DNA of 64,000 nt from NCBI GenBank assembly GCA_963693365.1, contig CAVNZM010000013.1, positions 682,001-746,000 on the forward strand. The letters run 5' to 3'. The position numbers were made by a program, and so were the translations under genes. Below, piece by piece: positions 24,283 to 56,099 of this stretch. The notes below the pieces were generated by a model. It was not told the origin of the DNA. It was given only the letters and a program-made list of their open reading frames with translations, and ran no database searches. Origin of the DNA: Amoebidium appalachense. Lineage: Eukaryota; Ichthyosporea. Position 1 is the stretch's first letter. The number at the start of each line of letters is the position of its first letter.

Positions 24283-25204
24283 ATTTTCTTTTGTGTGTTT
24301 GTGCGTGTGTGTGTGTGTACGTATGTACGTGTGATTGTTTGTGTGTGTGTGTGTGTCTACGTGTGTGTGTGTGTGTGGGTTGGTGTGTACGTGTACGTGT
24401 GTGTGTGTGTGTGTGTGCGCATGCACGCGCGTGTGTTTGCCCGTCCGTTCGTGTATGTGTGGATGTATCGTTTGTGTGTCTGTGATTGTGTGCGTCTCTC
24501 TGTTAGTTTGCGTCTCTAGGTGCTTGTGTGGCACGCGGCAGCAAGACTTAAACTCGAACAGCTAATTAGTGTCCAACAGATCCCCCCATTTTGAAATTCC
24601 GCTGTAGCTGGTTGGTATAGGATTGCGGTGCGCTTAGCGATTGGCTGCAAATCAATAAAAACAGAATGCCGATACATAAACAGCCAATCAAACGTATCTT
24701 GTTTAGCAACGTAATTCCGGGGGTAACCATTGGGTCTCAGTCTGTCGCAGTTTTATCGTCATCTGTCGCATAATCTTGCTGACGTCATCGGTTCCATGCG
24801 GGTATGATCAGGACCGCTCTCGACGAGAAAAGTCTTTTGGCCCTCCCTTAGTGTAGACCTGTGCTGCACGTGACTTTTATTGTGCTGCGCAACTCTAAAC
24901 TTAAGTTTACCAATAGTTACGTTGTTTTGGAAAGTTTTATAAATGTTCCTCCAATGGCTAAAATGTTCAAGCGTTTTAATGGTTTCTGCGCAATTGCCGT
25001 CTTTTTGGGCCAGTCACAGAGCCGCAAATCGGACAAAATATGGATCGACACGCCTTTTTAATCTCGTTTTGAACTTCCGGATTTGCGATTGGCTGTTCGA
25101 CCTTGGGGTTTGCTGCACGTGGCAGTGTCTGCGTGTTTGTCTGTCTGAAAGAATGCATGCTCATGTGTGCTCATGTGTGTGTTTGTGTACACGCTCGTAT
25201 CCTT

Positions 25205-25269
<65 letters not shown>

Positions 25270-25645
25270 CTCTGTATGCGCAGGTGTGTAAGGGGTAAAC
25301 TGGACCGAAGGGAAGGGCAAGCCGCGCCCGGGTGGAGGGGGAGGGGGGGGGGGGGAGGGGGCGTATGCATTTGTTGGTGTAAAAAAAGGAGAGAGCGCGA
25401 GGGCAGGGGAGGAGAAGGGGGTGGGGGTGGGGGGGGAGGGGAGAGGGGGGGGGGGGGGGGGGGGGAGGGAGGGATACCCTTTCGTTTGCTACCACCCGCT
25501 TGAAAGATTTTGAGTAGAGACTGTTTGTGCTGGTGCCACCCCATAGCTCTCCAAACAGACTGTAGGCAAACACGGCTGTGTGTGTGTGCGTGTGTGTGTG
25601 TGTGTGTATGTGAGTGAGGTGTGTGTGTGTGTGGGTGTGATTGCG

Positions 25646-25705
<60 letters not shown>

Positions 25706-25962
25706 TTTGAGTGAGTTTGAGTGTGTGTGTGTGTGTGTGGCATGTGTGCGTGAGGCGCACGCGTGCGCGCGTGCGTGTGTGTGCTTGTGTGTGTGTGTGC
25801 GCGTGCGCGCGCGTGTGTGCGTGCGGCCATGCGAGTTAGTGAGTGAGTGAGTGAGTGAGTGTGTATTCATGTTACCTAGTTAGCATGTGTGTGCGTGAAA
25901 GTATGTGTGTGTGTGTTTGGTGGTGGTGGTGGTGGTGGTGGTGGGTGGGTAGGTGGGTGGGT

Positions 25963-26008
<46 letters not shown>

Positions 26009-26107
26009 TGGGGGGGGGGGGGGGGGGGGGGGTGGCTATTTTTACATTGGAAGAAACAAGTGAAACAGGTGAAACTCTGGGGACGGAGGGGCCACACACG
26101 GGGGAGG

Positions 26108-26144
<37 letters not shown>

Positions 26145-26305
26145 TGCGTTAGAAGGCAGGCCAACATGGAGGCTAATGGCATAAACACCTACAGAAACAA
26201 AAGAAGAATTGGACATTAAGGAGACAGTGAAAAAAAAAAACATTCATCTGACGGGGTATATGTCTCGGAGAGTGGCCCCCAAGGGGAGAGAGGGAAAAAA
26301 AAAGG

Positions 26306-26354
<49 letters not shown>

Positions 26355-26921
26355 GGTCACGAGTTTGGTAGCTGTGGCGCAAGGTGTTTTAAGTCTCTGC
26401 ATGTGTGTGTGTGTATGTGTGTGTGTGCGTGTGTGTGCGTGCGTGCGTGCGTGTGTGTGTGTGTGCGCGCGTGTGTGTTTGTGTGTGTGTTTGTGTGTGC
26501 ACACGTGTGTGTCTCTCAGTGTATGTGTGCCTGCATGTTGTGTATGTGTCTGTGTACGCAGATACCTTAGCAGCTCGAAGAGGGGGGGATTGGAAGGGGA
26601 GGGGGGGGTTTGAATGCGTCAAAAAGTACGAAGTACACAAGAACAAACGAATAACACGATGCAGAATGCAAGCCATACATAAAGTGGGGGGGGGGGGATT
26701 CAGAATGTATTACAGAGTAGGGAGCACACGTCCATGGACGGACAATACACTATATACGGGGCCGAGGGGGAGGGAGGGGGGGGGGGGGGGGGGGGGCACC
26801 AGAGAGAGAGAGAGAGGGGGGGGGGGGGGGGGGGGGGGGGGGAGGGCTAACCTGTCAAGCCGCAGCCAAAGAGAATAACTGCGAGGTATGATGCATCCTT
26901 ACCAGCCTCCACAACTGGGAG

Positions 26922-26952
<31 letters not shown>

Positions 26953-27980
26953 AGGTTACAACCAAAACACAAAATACATCTCCGAGAATATATCCCGGAA
27001 AACAGATCACGAAATCTCGGAACACATATCTCTAAATACATGCCTCGAGATTCCGCACATGTCCCCATAATACGCAAAGTCCCTTGCAATAGGTGCCCTA
27101 TGACCCACCCACTTACAGTGTGCACATTGAATCATGGCAACGCTCGGAGCAAAATGGGGCTTTGCGCAACGATTAACATAAGATTGTAATTATGTGATCG
27201 GTCGGGGTTAGAAACTTTCTTCAACAAGAATATGACGTACGAACCCACATTCACGTAATGATATGATCGGTCGGGGTTAGGAATTTTCTTCGACAAGAGT
27301 CCGACATGCGGATCCATATTCAGTTCGACGAATCAAACAACGGCAACCTTGCGTAAGCCTTGTGCAAAGGCCTTCCTTGCTCCGACGGGTGCCGCCGTTC
27401 AATGCAACGCTTATACATGAACAACATATGACCCCTCTGTGTGGTCGTTGAATCGTCTGGTGCTAACTGCAGCCTCCTTTCAGTGCATCGTGGTGATAAA
27501 TTGCTTCTTGGCACAAACCACAAGCTCAGGTGCACACAAATATACCTTTCTCATTGTATTACTTGCACACCCCCCCCCTCCCCCCCCCCCCCCCCCCACA
27601 CACACACGCACCCACGTACACGCACACGCACACGCGCACACACACATCCCCCCCCCCCCCCCCCCCTTCCCCATCCCCCTCGCCCCCCTTCCCACCACCA
27701 CACACAAACAAAGCAGCACCCAAAGCAAAACACATATCCCTTCCACCACAAATTTCATGTAAAATGCGCCAAAAACCCCCCTTACCTTTCCTTGCCGTTG
27801 ATATCTGACCCCCCTGCCTGGCCTCCCACTCGGCCATCTCCTTACTCTTTGCGTTGACCGGTCCATCGTGTTTGGCAGGCCGGCTGGTTCTAAACCATCT
27901 GTAGGCGTGCAATGTTCAGCATGCGATGTATTGTATTAAAAAACACACACACATGCACTCGCACCGCACACGCGCGCGCG

Positions 27981-28026
<46 letters not shown>

Positions 28027-28255
28027 TGCACGCACGCCACATGCACACACACAAAACACCCACACCCACCCACACCCACACAAATGGCATACACACGCAT
28101 GTACGCACCCCCCCCCCCCCCCCCCCCTGCCCCCGCGCGCACACACACAATGTATTATAGTTGGATGATGGGGAGTAGATGGCGTCGCAGGGAGGGGGGG
28201 AGGGGGGGGGGGGGACTAGGAATGAGAACGAAATAGAACCCCCCCCCCCCCCCCC

Positions 28256-28289
<34 letters not shown>

Positions 28290-29033
28290 GGGGGGGGGGG
28301 GACAGGAAAGAAACCACAGGAAAGAAAAGAAAAAAAGAAAAATAAAGACTGTAAAGGACCAATAGCACATTTCCTAACGCTACCCATCTTCTGTTGCAAA
28401 GCGATAAACAACACACATCCCAGTCTCCCCCCCTCCCCCCTCCCCCTTCCCTGAATCCAGGGCCTCTATCCCTTCAGTCACTCCTGTGCCCCCCCCCCCC
28501 CCCCCCACACACACACCCCTCCGCCCTTTATGTCCTCCACCTTCTCCCCCTTACAAACCATCCCTCTCCCCTCCCTGTTCCCCCTTCCCGCCCCCCGCCC
28601 CCTCCCTCCCCCTCCCGCGACCGGAAAATAAGAAAGGAAAAGAACAAGAAGAACATGAAGAAGAGAAAGGAAAAAACATGTCCAAGCACTTCCCACTTTC
28701 TCTTTTCACACCCTACCGCACATCATTTGGGGCCAAAATGGGGCGCTGTGTGCTTGTAGGTGTGCTTGTAGGGGCAAGGCTATTTACCTGACGGTCTGTT
28801 TTGGTTGGGCAAAAGTGTGGCGCTGTGCTTGAACAAGTGCTTGAGACTCGCACCTACGAGAATCAGGGCCCGATGTAAGTGATAAGATGTAAAGGAAAGG
28901 GCGAAACTTCATAGAGTGCTGCCCTAACAGCAGTGCCCTTACAAGCCGTCATAGAGCCCCCCCCCCCCCCCCCCCCCCCTCCCCCCGCCCCTCCCCCTGT
29001 GTGTGTGTGGGGGGGGGGGGGGGGGAGGGGGGG

Positions 29034-29132
<99 letters not shown>

Positions 29133-29227
29133 AGGGAGGGAGGGAGGAAGAGAAAGGGAGGGAGGGAGGGAGGGAGGGAGGGGGGAAGGAGAGAGAGAAC
29201 AAGAGAGGGGGGGGGGGGGGGGGGGGG

Positions 29228-29268
<41 letters not shown>

Positions 29269-29748
29269 TGTGTGTGTGTGTGTGTGTGTGAAACAGGAGG
29301 GTGGGAGAGGGAGGGATGGGAGGGGGGAGGAAGGGAGGGAGAAAGGGTAATGGGAAAAGGATGGGAGAGAAAGAAATATAAGGAGAGCGAGGAAAAAAGA
29401 GTGGATGTGAGCAGAATGAAGAAAGTTCTTTCTGCCTGTAACTGTGGCCAAGGAGTTTTTGTCAAGAATGTAGATGTGGCGTTTGTGCAAGTGTCAAACA
29501 AGGGATTGTAAAACAAAACAGCTTTAAGCAAAACTATGTTAAGCAACAACGCAAATTTTTCACGCGTGTAAAAAAACATGAACACCAGGTTGAACGATGA
29601 TGTCGTTGACTAGACTTTGTAAACGATGCCAGTGTATGTATGGTCTCTTTCCAAATTGCAGGTACCTTATGATTGCCGTGTGCTTGCGAGCAAGAAGAAG
29701 CGCGGGCTGCGCGTGCAAGCCCATGCGCGCTAACCTTGGAGCAAACAT
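22689..29748 (-). CDS. TIMM21: TIM21 homologue, mitochondrial import inner-membrane translocase subunit
   Basis: Exons in order: 29666-29748, 28788-28853, 27786-27898, 26852-26914, 25478-25575, 24071-24150, 23449-23594, 22689-22735; phases agree and give 231 aa. TIM21 sits in the inner membrane, exposes a domain to the intermembrane space, and links the TIM23 complex to the outer-membrane translocase and respiratory chain (family knowledge). Residues 1 to about 85 are rich in Arg/Gln/Ala and poor in acid (presequence-like). One membrane segment follows ([20 protein letters not shown], about 96-115), then the Tim21 core: [42 protein letters not shown] and the terminal ILEDNR, all family hallmarks. 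The chosen ATG is the first in frame. Exon 2 (28788-28853) is the least certain; without it the frame still holds (209 aa). Its introns hold echoes of exon 7 and family A and B repeats. Confidence 0.88.
23330..23400 (-). pseudogene. Degenerate copy of the 3' half of TIM21 exon 7
   Basis: Just downstream (in sense) of the real exon 23449-23594. It reproduces GTGCATGCGGAGGTGCACAA-like sequence through the donor with about 85% identity. It still reads VHAEVHKKG in one frame before breaking, and keeps a GTATG donor-like end. Confidence 0.8.
23806..23972 (-). pseudogene. Two degenerate copies of the acceptor and 5' end of TIM21 exon 7
   Basis: Segments 23806-23844 and 23934-23972 each contain CTGCAG plus the first exon bases (sense GTTACAGGAATACGAGAGAGG). 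The real junction is at 23594 (GTCACAGGAATACGAGGTAG). They lie upstream in sense and form two decoy acceptors about 130 bp apart. Confidence 0.8.
24187..24480. repeat. (GT)n with GTACGT units
   Basis: GT array with GTACGT hexanucleotides (near 24219-24240 and 24319-24395), in the TIM21 intron upstream of exon 6. Confidence 0.95.
24560..25150. other. Non-repetitive AT-rich CCAAT island inside a TIM21 intron
   Basis: About 590 bp without microsatellite between exons 5 and 6. It holds CCAAT/ATTGG boxes near 24640, 24683, 24727, 24909, 24953 and 25085. Composition and boxes match the window's intergenic promoter regions. It could be an internal promoter, a nested gene's 5' end or an insertion. 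No convincing ORF. Confidence 0.4.
25206..25268. repeat. (GT)n microsatellite
   Basis: Pure GT array in the TIM21 intron between exons 5 and 6. Confidence 0.95.
25577..25870. repeat. (GT)n with GAGT and GCGC variants
   Basis: GT array that starts at the acceptor of TIM21 exon 5 (25575), so in sense the exon is preceded by (CA)nCAG. The far end turns into GTGA units. Confidence 0.95.
26141..26215 (+). repeat. Dispersed repeat family B, diverged copy
   Basis: After a G-run: TTATGCGTTAGAAGGCAGG, then CAACATGGAGGCTAA. It keeps the family 5' end but diverges afterwards. TIM21 intron, antisense to the gene. Confidence 0.55.
26609..26760 (+). repeat. Dispersed repeat family A, one good and one partial copy in tandem
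   Basis: 26609-26686 is nearly identical to the first half of the copy at 31681 (TTTGAATGCGTC, AAAAGTACGAAGTACACAAG, GATGCAGAATGCAAGCC). After a short G-run a second, diverged unit (26698-26760) keeps ATTACAGAGTAGGGAGCACA and ACGGACAATAC. Confidence 0.8.
28960..29290. repeat. C-tract, G-run, (GA)n, (GGGA)n and (GT)n composite
   Basis: Pure GA about 29039-29128, GGGA units about 29130-29185, a G-run, GA again, then GT to 29290. TIM21 intron 1. Confidence 0.9.
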
Positions 29749-30582
29749 CCTAGTTAGCCTCTGCAATACAAACTAGGTTAAACTTTCCTCCCTTCTCTTC
29801 TTCTTGTCGCTTTTAAAAATGCCAAACTGATTATCTTGTCCACAAGTTTTTTACACGCGGCTCCTGTAACGCCCCACTTATATATGTGGCTCATGGTGCG
29901 CCTTACGTAAGTAGCCCCATTTGATTGGTGTACAGGGCATCTTTAAAGATTTCAAACCCTGGTCGCTTTAGCTAACCTCGCTCAAGGTTATCGATATCAA
30001 TATGGTCAACATCCAAGGCTTTGCAAGTGTTAGAGGCTAACAGGCTCAGAATTTTGGTACAGTTTTAGCAGTGCCCATGGGCCACCTGAGTATTATTTGC
30101 ACATCTTCTGCAATTACCTGATCCTCTTGCACATATGCAGGTACACAGCGAAATTGCCCTAGGGAACATCACCGCGATTGGGGTGTGAACATCACATTGC
30201 CAACGTGCACATTGACTATCGCAGACGATGCATCGACCGGGCAGATAGGAAATGCAGGAAAGTAAGTGAGGGTCCTGGACATGGCAAGAGGCGCCACTAG
30301 CTCGTACTAACTAGCTTACAGCAATGAAGATGCTACCTCAACTCCGTATTTCACAATAACATATTCTTATGCAAACCGTGCACATTTTGAAAGGTGCCAA
30401 TGTTAACTCGATCATATAGGCATTAACCCTATGGGGGCGGGGGGGGGGGGGGGGGGGGGGGGGGTTTACTGATACGGCGCACAATATTCATTGGTCGGTC
30501 AAGGTCCTGCCCTGCCGTTTATGTTGCTTCTACAACAAGGCCTCCGTTGTATCTAGGAGGCCTTGTTCTACAGCCAACTCCC

Positions 30583-30660
<78 letters not shown>

Positions 30661-31450
30661 TCCTCAGGTCGTCTAAAACAAAACATGGTGGTGTGCAGGC
30701 TTGAGCTCTGCACAGGGGAAACGGCCAGAAAATACAACACACACAACAACCAGAGAATACATACATTTTTCAAGCTTCCAATTCCAAACAAACATTATTC
30801 TAGTGCCTCATCTTGTGTCTAACTTGCCTGGAGCGCGTGACAGTAAATAACCGCCAATCAAATTGTCGTGGTACAGAGGTGAATGTACAACCGCGGATAT
30901 CATACCATACATGAAATGCACCATTTTGACTAATAACAATCGTCCGGCTCCCTCTTTGCCCCGCAATTCTACAGATACATGCATACATCGTGTTTCAGCC
31001 ATCACTTCTCATTCTGCGGGTTGAAGCATGTGAACGAAACACATTTACGTTGTTCGCAATTTGATTTTTCTTAACACCGAATGACATGTGTATCCAAACC
31101 CAGCATACCCAAACATGCACAAAACCCACAACACTCCTCCTCACCGTCATCCTCCCCCCCCCCTCCCCCCCCCCCCCCCCCCCCCCCCCCCCCACCATAT
31201 TTAACTTCAATTCGCCTTCGTCACAACACACCCAAAAAACGGCCAATTCCACACAGAAAATATGTGCACGTCACAAAACCCAATCGTTTATAACTTTACT
31301 GTATTACTAAGTCAGATGTTTTTCTTCGTGTACACAAAACCACACACACATCATCCAAACCACACAAAAACATGCACACATCACAACACCCAAACCACAC
31401 ACACAAAAAACATCAAAAACACGCAACACGTTCTGTAAAACAGTTACAAT
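29749..31450. other. Intergenic: TIM21 promoter side and AGAP 3' side
   Basis: Unique DNA for most of its length. CCAAT complements (ATTGG) near 29920, 30177 and 30498. Long C-run followed by an A-run at 30584-30658 and a C-tract at about 31156-31193. No ORF with recognisable features. Confidence 0.5.
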
Positions 31451-50246
<18,796 letters not shown>

Positions 50247-51469
50247 TTTCCCGGTTCTTCCTACCACGAAAACTGGCTAGGCTAAGGCGGTAGTAGGTAA
50301 ACAAATGAAGGGAAAGATCTAAGCCCCCACCCTTTTGAATCTTGCGGGGGTTGAAACACCCAATCACTCTAGCAACGGGTCATTTTGAAGGCAGTAACCG
50401 GAGATTACCCTTAGCAGCACATATAGCTATAGCAGAGTCAGGTGTTTTCGTGGTGCATGTACAAAAAGAAGAGCTGTGATTTTGACAAAGTAAAATGCTT
50501 CTACTTTTGGCAAAGAAAGGCTGTGTCACTCAGTGGACACTGAGACCTTGCAAGGAAGTCGCCGGCTCAATTCAAGAAGCAAAGATATAAATAGTTTAGT
50601 CCTTCTAAGCGGCGTATGACGTCAGTTTGATCAATATATGCCCAATTCAATCGCTGAGCCACGAGCCTTTGTTTGGTAGACCATTCGAAGGTCCAGCTCA
50701 GCTGCAGGGAGTCTCCAAGTGCACACACAAGAACACACACACTGTATTACACACAAACACACACAGACACACAGAGACACAGATACAGACACACACAGAC
50801 ACACACAGCCCACTCATCTTCCTCTGTCCGGACCTAAAAAAGGCTGCCGAACAGCAGGCTGGGTTTGCATGGCGGAATTAAACACAACGATTTAAAAACT
50901 GGGAATAACAAACGTTGTTTATTTTTTGTTAGATTATTTATGTCTGTTCACTGGCAAGGAAGAGCTTGTAATACACAGCACTACAAACGTACATCCTACA
51001 CAGTCAACACCAAAAAAACAAAACATAAGCTGCTGTTTTTGATTTGTTGTTTTTTGCGTTCTATCGTTTTATGGCTGACATCACTGGCCAGCAAAACCTA
51101 ACATTCAACAACTACAACAGCACACATACCCAAAAAAGGTTTGGTGTGGGTCGAGATACTATATTTACATTTCTTATGCAAAAGGAAGCTTTCTATTTAG
51201 GTGTCCGCGGTCTATTGAACGCAAGGCGGGTATCAAGCGAAACACATAGAAACAATAAAATATACCCACAATCAATCCGTGGAAATCCCTCACCCTCTCC
51301 GGGTGGCTATAGCTAAAACGCTAAAATTCTGAGAAATCATCGTAACGGCACTTGTTTTTCTCCATAACTTATTCATAAATTCAAAAACTCACGTACCATT
51401 GGCACATCAACCATAATATCATAAATACTTATTAATACTGGCGACTGCTCATCCTCGCAGGGCCCACGT
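50247..51469. other. Intergenic: AGAP promoter side and lipase 3' side
   Basis: Unique DNA. A CCAAT box at about 50360 lies about 115 bp upstream of the AGAP start. A short self-complementary segment, CTCAGTGGACACTGAG, sits near 50530-50545. Scattered ACAC/CAGACA runs near 50720-50810. No gene seen. Confidence 0.5.
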
Positions 51470-51507
51470 TTAATACTGGCGACCGCTCATTCTCGCAGAG
51501 CACGTAG
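51434..51507 (-). repeat. Tandem duplication across the lipase stop codon
   Basis: Two copies of about 36-38 bp containing (plus strand) TTAATACTGGCGACYGCTCA and TCGCAG. The upstream copy supplies the last codons and stop of the lipase. The downstream copy lies in the 3' UTR out of frame. Confidence 0.75.
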
Positions 51508-54181
51508 GCCCATTTGCAGCCAAACATGCCGTCATTGTTCCCGTCGTCTGCTTGTTAACCTGCCCGGGGGGCTTGGTCGCGTTCAGGCACATGCGGACCT
51601 TTCCAGAAGCGCACTTCGTCTGATACTGGCGATGATCGGTAATATCTAGAACATCGCGCACCACTTCCCATGCGATAAGTCGGTGGAGACGTGTTGTCGG
51701 GTGGAGTGCGTCGAAGAACGCGTAGGGTTTTGTGCCGTTGCAAACAGTGAATTTGGTGGCGTCGAAGCAGGGACGGTCCTTGATGGTGAAGCCGTTTGCG
51801 GGATCGTTAACCAGCTTGTTAAAGATACCTGCAGACCCAGAGATTGTCATTAAAGTACAAGAATATAGTGTTTTTAAACCTTTAGAAAAGAAGAAGAAAA
51901 AGGAAAAATGAAAGAGAATAAGAAGTAAAGAGAGGAAACAGATCTTAATAGAGAACAAGAACAGACTTCGTGGATTCAACAGGAAGTCTTGCTGACATAC
52001 CTCTAACGGGTTAAATAATTTGTATGGGCCTTACTATAAAAGAGCATAATTCATTCAAATCTTGTCATGACAAAGAACGGCACCACCACACACATGCATG
52101 CACGCATCCATACACTCGCGCACGCACACACACCCATGCCCCCCCCCCCCCTCCCCCTGCCCCCTGTCCCCCCCCCCCTTCCCCCCCACCCCCCGCACCC
52201 CTCCTACCCGCCCACACACACGCGCACACAGCCAATGCACACCAACAACCTAACACTGACATATGGCACAACAGAGAGGGTGTTGGAGCTTGGGAAGAAT
52301 TTTTTAGCAATCACGTCTATGGAACAACAAAAAGGGTGTGTGTTGCATTCGCATTGGTCGTGCTTTGAAGGATAAGGGTGCTTTTTGTTTGTTTGTTTTT
52401 TTTGTGTGTGTGTGTGTGTGTGTGGGTGGTGGTGGGGGGGGGGGGGGGGGGGGAGGGTGGGGGGATGCAGGAAGCGGGGTTGGGGGGGGGGGGGGGAAGC
52501 TGATGGAAGGGGAGTTTGCAGGTTGGGAATTGGGGGGGAGGGGGGGGGGGAGTGAGGCGGCTGAACAAGAGGCACACTGTGTGAAGCAAAAGACCATACG
52601 AGGCAGCACATGAAATGGCTTTCAGAGTGAGCACACAGATTACCTAACGCAAAACAGAGCCCTTTCTCAGTGGGGCCCTAAGCCATTCTATATTTAAAAC
52701 TTTTGATGGGAAACAGGGTGTGTATGTAAGAGAGAGAGAGGGGGGGGGGGATCCAAGGGGAGGGGAGAGGGGGTGGGGGGGTTAGAATGTGTTCAAAGAG
52801 TAGAAGCACACATTCAGGACGGACAACACAATGTCCACCACACATCAACAGTATGCATAGTAAGCCGGGCCCACCCTCAGGAAAGGGCACAAGTTATCCT
52901 CGGCGGAGGGCGGAGGGGGGGGGGGGGGGGGGGAAGGTGTGTGTGGGGGGAGGGGGAGGGGGGTAGGGTTGAGGAGGGGGGACAAGGGGGGGGGGAGGGA
53001 GGGGGGGGGGGGGGGGGGGGGGAGGGCGCGGGGGTTGCCGGGTGGGGGGCACAAATACCGATCATGTCGACGTAATACAGCTCCACGTCAGTGGGGAACT
53101 TGGGATCATCCTCCAGATCTACAAGCATATTTGCAACGGCATCGTTGTATCCGCTTGTTACCTGATCAACGATGGGGCCACCATTGGCCATACCCAATGG
53201 TGTTTGCCCCACAGGGGGAAGTCCGAAGACCATGATGTTCTTTCCACCGTAGCCCACGATGGAATTGACGATGCTCTTTACCTGCATGCGCAAGTTGCAC
53301 GTTAGGTCTAAATGTGCATTGAATGGGGAGGCTTTATGACGGAGAGTATACATGCTCGTTATCATGAATGGTTTCTTGCTAATCAATAGAGAATTGCACG
53401 GACACAGACATCTGGACAAGGAGATGCTCGTAGGCACCTGCGCACACAAGTTTGTTTACTTGCACACATGCACCTCCACAGCATTGACCTACTGACCATG
53501 CGCTTACACTGGTACCTGTGGTCTTGTAGGCACTGTCCATTGAGTTCCGTTTTTTTCACCATGACACAGCTGCACACAAGTACACACATCCCACGAGCTC
53601 TTACTCATGCACACAGCTCACCAGCACACGCACACGCCATCGCAAGCACATATCCCACGACCACGCGCACGCACGTGCACACACACGCACACACACGCAC
53701 ACAACCTCAAGTTCCATACCTGTCCCACGAGTTGCGTGGTGTTGACCTTGAACTGTGTGTTCACATAGTCATTCCCTCCAATCCAAATCGCGTACAAGCG
53801 GTCCGGATTGCTAGCTGGGTCCGTCCCAATCATTGAACTGTGCACCTGATCGTAGAGAGAAGGCACTGGAATCTTCGCGTCTGTTATACCGCTCGGCACA
53901 AATGCATTATTGGTCGTGGCACCCCCAAAAGCATAACTGGTAAATGGGGCTCTGAGAATATCTGCGAAGTATTCAACCCAGAGAGCGCCATCGGAAAACC
54001 GGCCGGCCGTGTAGGGGGGCGAGGGGGGAACCTTCCTTCCTGTTAGTCGAAACGCGTTTCCTGTGTCTGTGAGAGAGTCACCGTATGCGAAGACTTCGGA
54101 AAAGCATGGGCATGCCCTTGGTGCGAAGTCAGCAGCGTATACTGCTGAAGCAGCCGCAAGAAGCAAGACTTGAGTCTTCAT
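51470..54181 (-). CDS. Secreted GDSL/SGNH lipase or acylhydrolase, 3 exons
   Basis: Exons 53720-54181, 53059-53281 and 51470-51828 join in phase and give 347 aa. The N-terminus is a signal peptide (MKTQVLLLAAASAVYA, cleavage likely after residue 16). SGNH blocks are all present: block I FAYGDSLTDTGN with nucleophile Ser36; block II FGGATTNN (Gly oxyanion hole, about residue 87); block III IWIGGNDY with Asn137; block V FFDALHPT with Asp268 and His271. The enzyme should hydrolyse ester bonds of lipids or acylated sugars outside the cell or in the secretory pathway; the substrate cannot be told. Conserved blocks resemble the plant/fungal/bacterial lipase-like SGNH subfamily (family knowledge). 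The last exon has paired Cys in its tail (CASGKVRMC and CLAANGPTC). Intron 2 holds a family A repeat. CCAAT boxes lie upstream at 54469 and 54612. Confidence 0.85.
52781..52909 (+). repeat. Dispersed repeat family A, copy (52.8 kb)
   Basis: GTTAGAATGTGTTC, AAAGAGTAGAAGCACACATT, GGACGGACAACACAATG, AACAGTATGCATAGTAAGC, GGGCCCACCCTCAGG, and the extension CACAAGTTATCCTCGG. After a G-run; lipase intron 2, antisense. Confidence 0.78.
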
Positions 54182-55128
54182 TTTCCAGCTTTGTGCTGAA
54201 GTTCTCCCTGGCTACGTTTTAGATTTTGTACGTGTAAGGGAAGGAATGGGGTGCGCTATAAGCTGTGTGCCTGTATCCCTCCGTTGCCTTGTGGACAGCC
54301 AGATTTTTGCAAAACCTGTTTTCCTGTGTCTCCGTGTGCCCTTCGGAAAACAAACTGAACAGAAAACAAACAAGCAACGTGGCAAAGGGCGTGTGTGTAT
54401 TTTTGAAGTTGGTCGCAATAAACTTTAGATTTCTGGAATTTTGTTCGGTCATTACTGTTTCCAAAAAGCGACCAATAGGATATTTCGAAGTTCTATGATT
54501 AGCTCACTAAAATCGACTAATTGCACATAAATAGTTATTTGTGTTTTCATTGCTTACTATTGGTATTTAATCACGCTTCAGCTTCTTCGCAATATCTTGT
54601 ATTGGAGATTTCTGATTGGTAGCCGGCCGCATTCCCGAATCCTCGCCGGCTGTGCGGCCTGTGCCACTGTGCCAGGCTGCAGCAGTCGCGATATCGATCG
54701 GTGTGCACTCAGCAGCTGTCGACGTCCACTGGGCATCAGGGCATCACGGACACACGCGCATGCACATGTACTACTATGATACATGTGCACACAACGACAC
54801 GTAGGCAGACAGTGTGCACACACACTGTCACTATTACCGGGACACGGCCGCTGCGGCGGCTCACTGCCGCGGCGTGTGTATAAAATAAAATGTTTATTTA
54901 TGTTATCCACATTGACAATACTGTCAACAAGTAGTGGCCCTTGCATCCTGCGACGTGCGCACGTGCACAGCGCCACATTTTCTCTCTCTCCATAGGATGT
55001 TTTCCCCTCGTTCCCCGTGCTACGCTTACTTAACCACCGATTTAAACTTCCTCCCCACCCACTCCTCCCGGGGTTCACCCCTTCCCCCCCGTCCCCCCCT
55101 CCCCCCTCTCGGCACACACACACTCACA
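54182..55128. other. Upstream region of the lipase gene; no gene seen
   Basis: Unique DNA with CCAAT boxes near 54469 and 54612. Minus and plus frames over 54580-55120 are open but GC-rich and featureless, so I do not call a gene. Confidence 0.45.
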
Positions 55129-55903
<775 letters not shown>

Positions 55904-56099
55904 CCGAACCCGCACACGCACATGCACACGCACACACATACACACATACACAATGCACACACAAGCATGACACCAGTGGCCCGCACACCACGCATGTTTA
56001 GTGTCACACATACACACATGACACTGTCACACCTGCCGCATGATGTACACACCCCACTATATAGTTTAGTATTGGTGTACGCACCATGCTACTCAGATC

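Noticed and set aside
50508-50600. tRNA-like or SINE-like segment (CTCAGTGGACACTGAG, GCCGGCTCAATTC)
   Set aside because: The A- and B-box matches are poor and no second copy is seen in the window.
54578-55123. 181-codon minus-strand open frame upstream of the lipase
   Set aside because: Its start is in a G-rich run, the composition is Arg/Cys-rich without domains, and the other strand is equally open.
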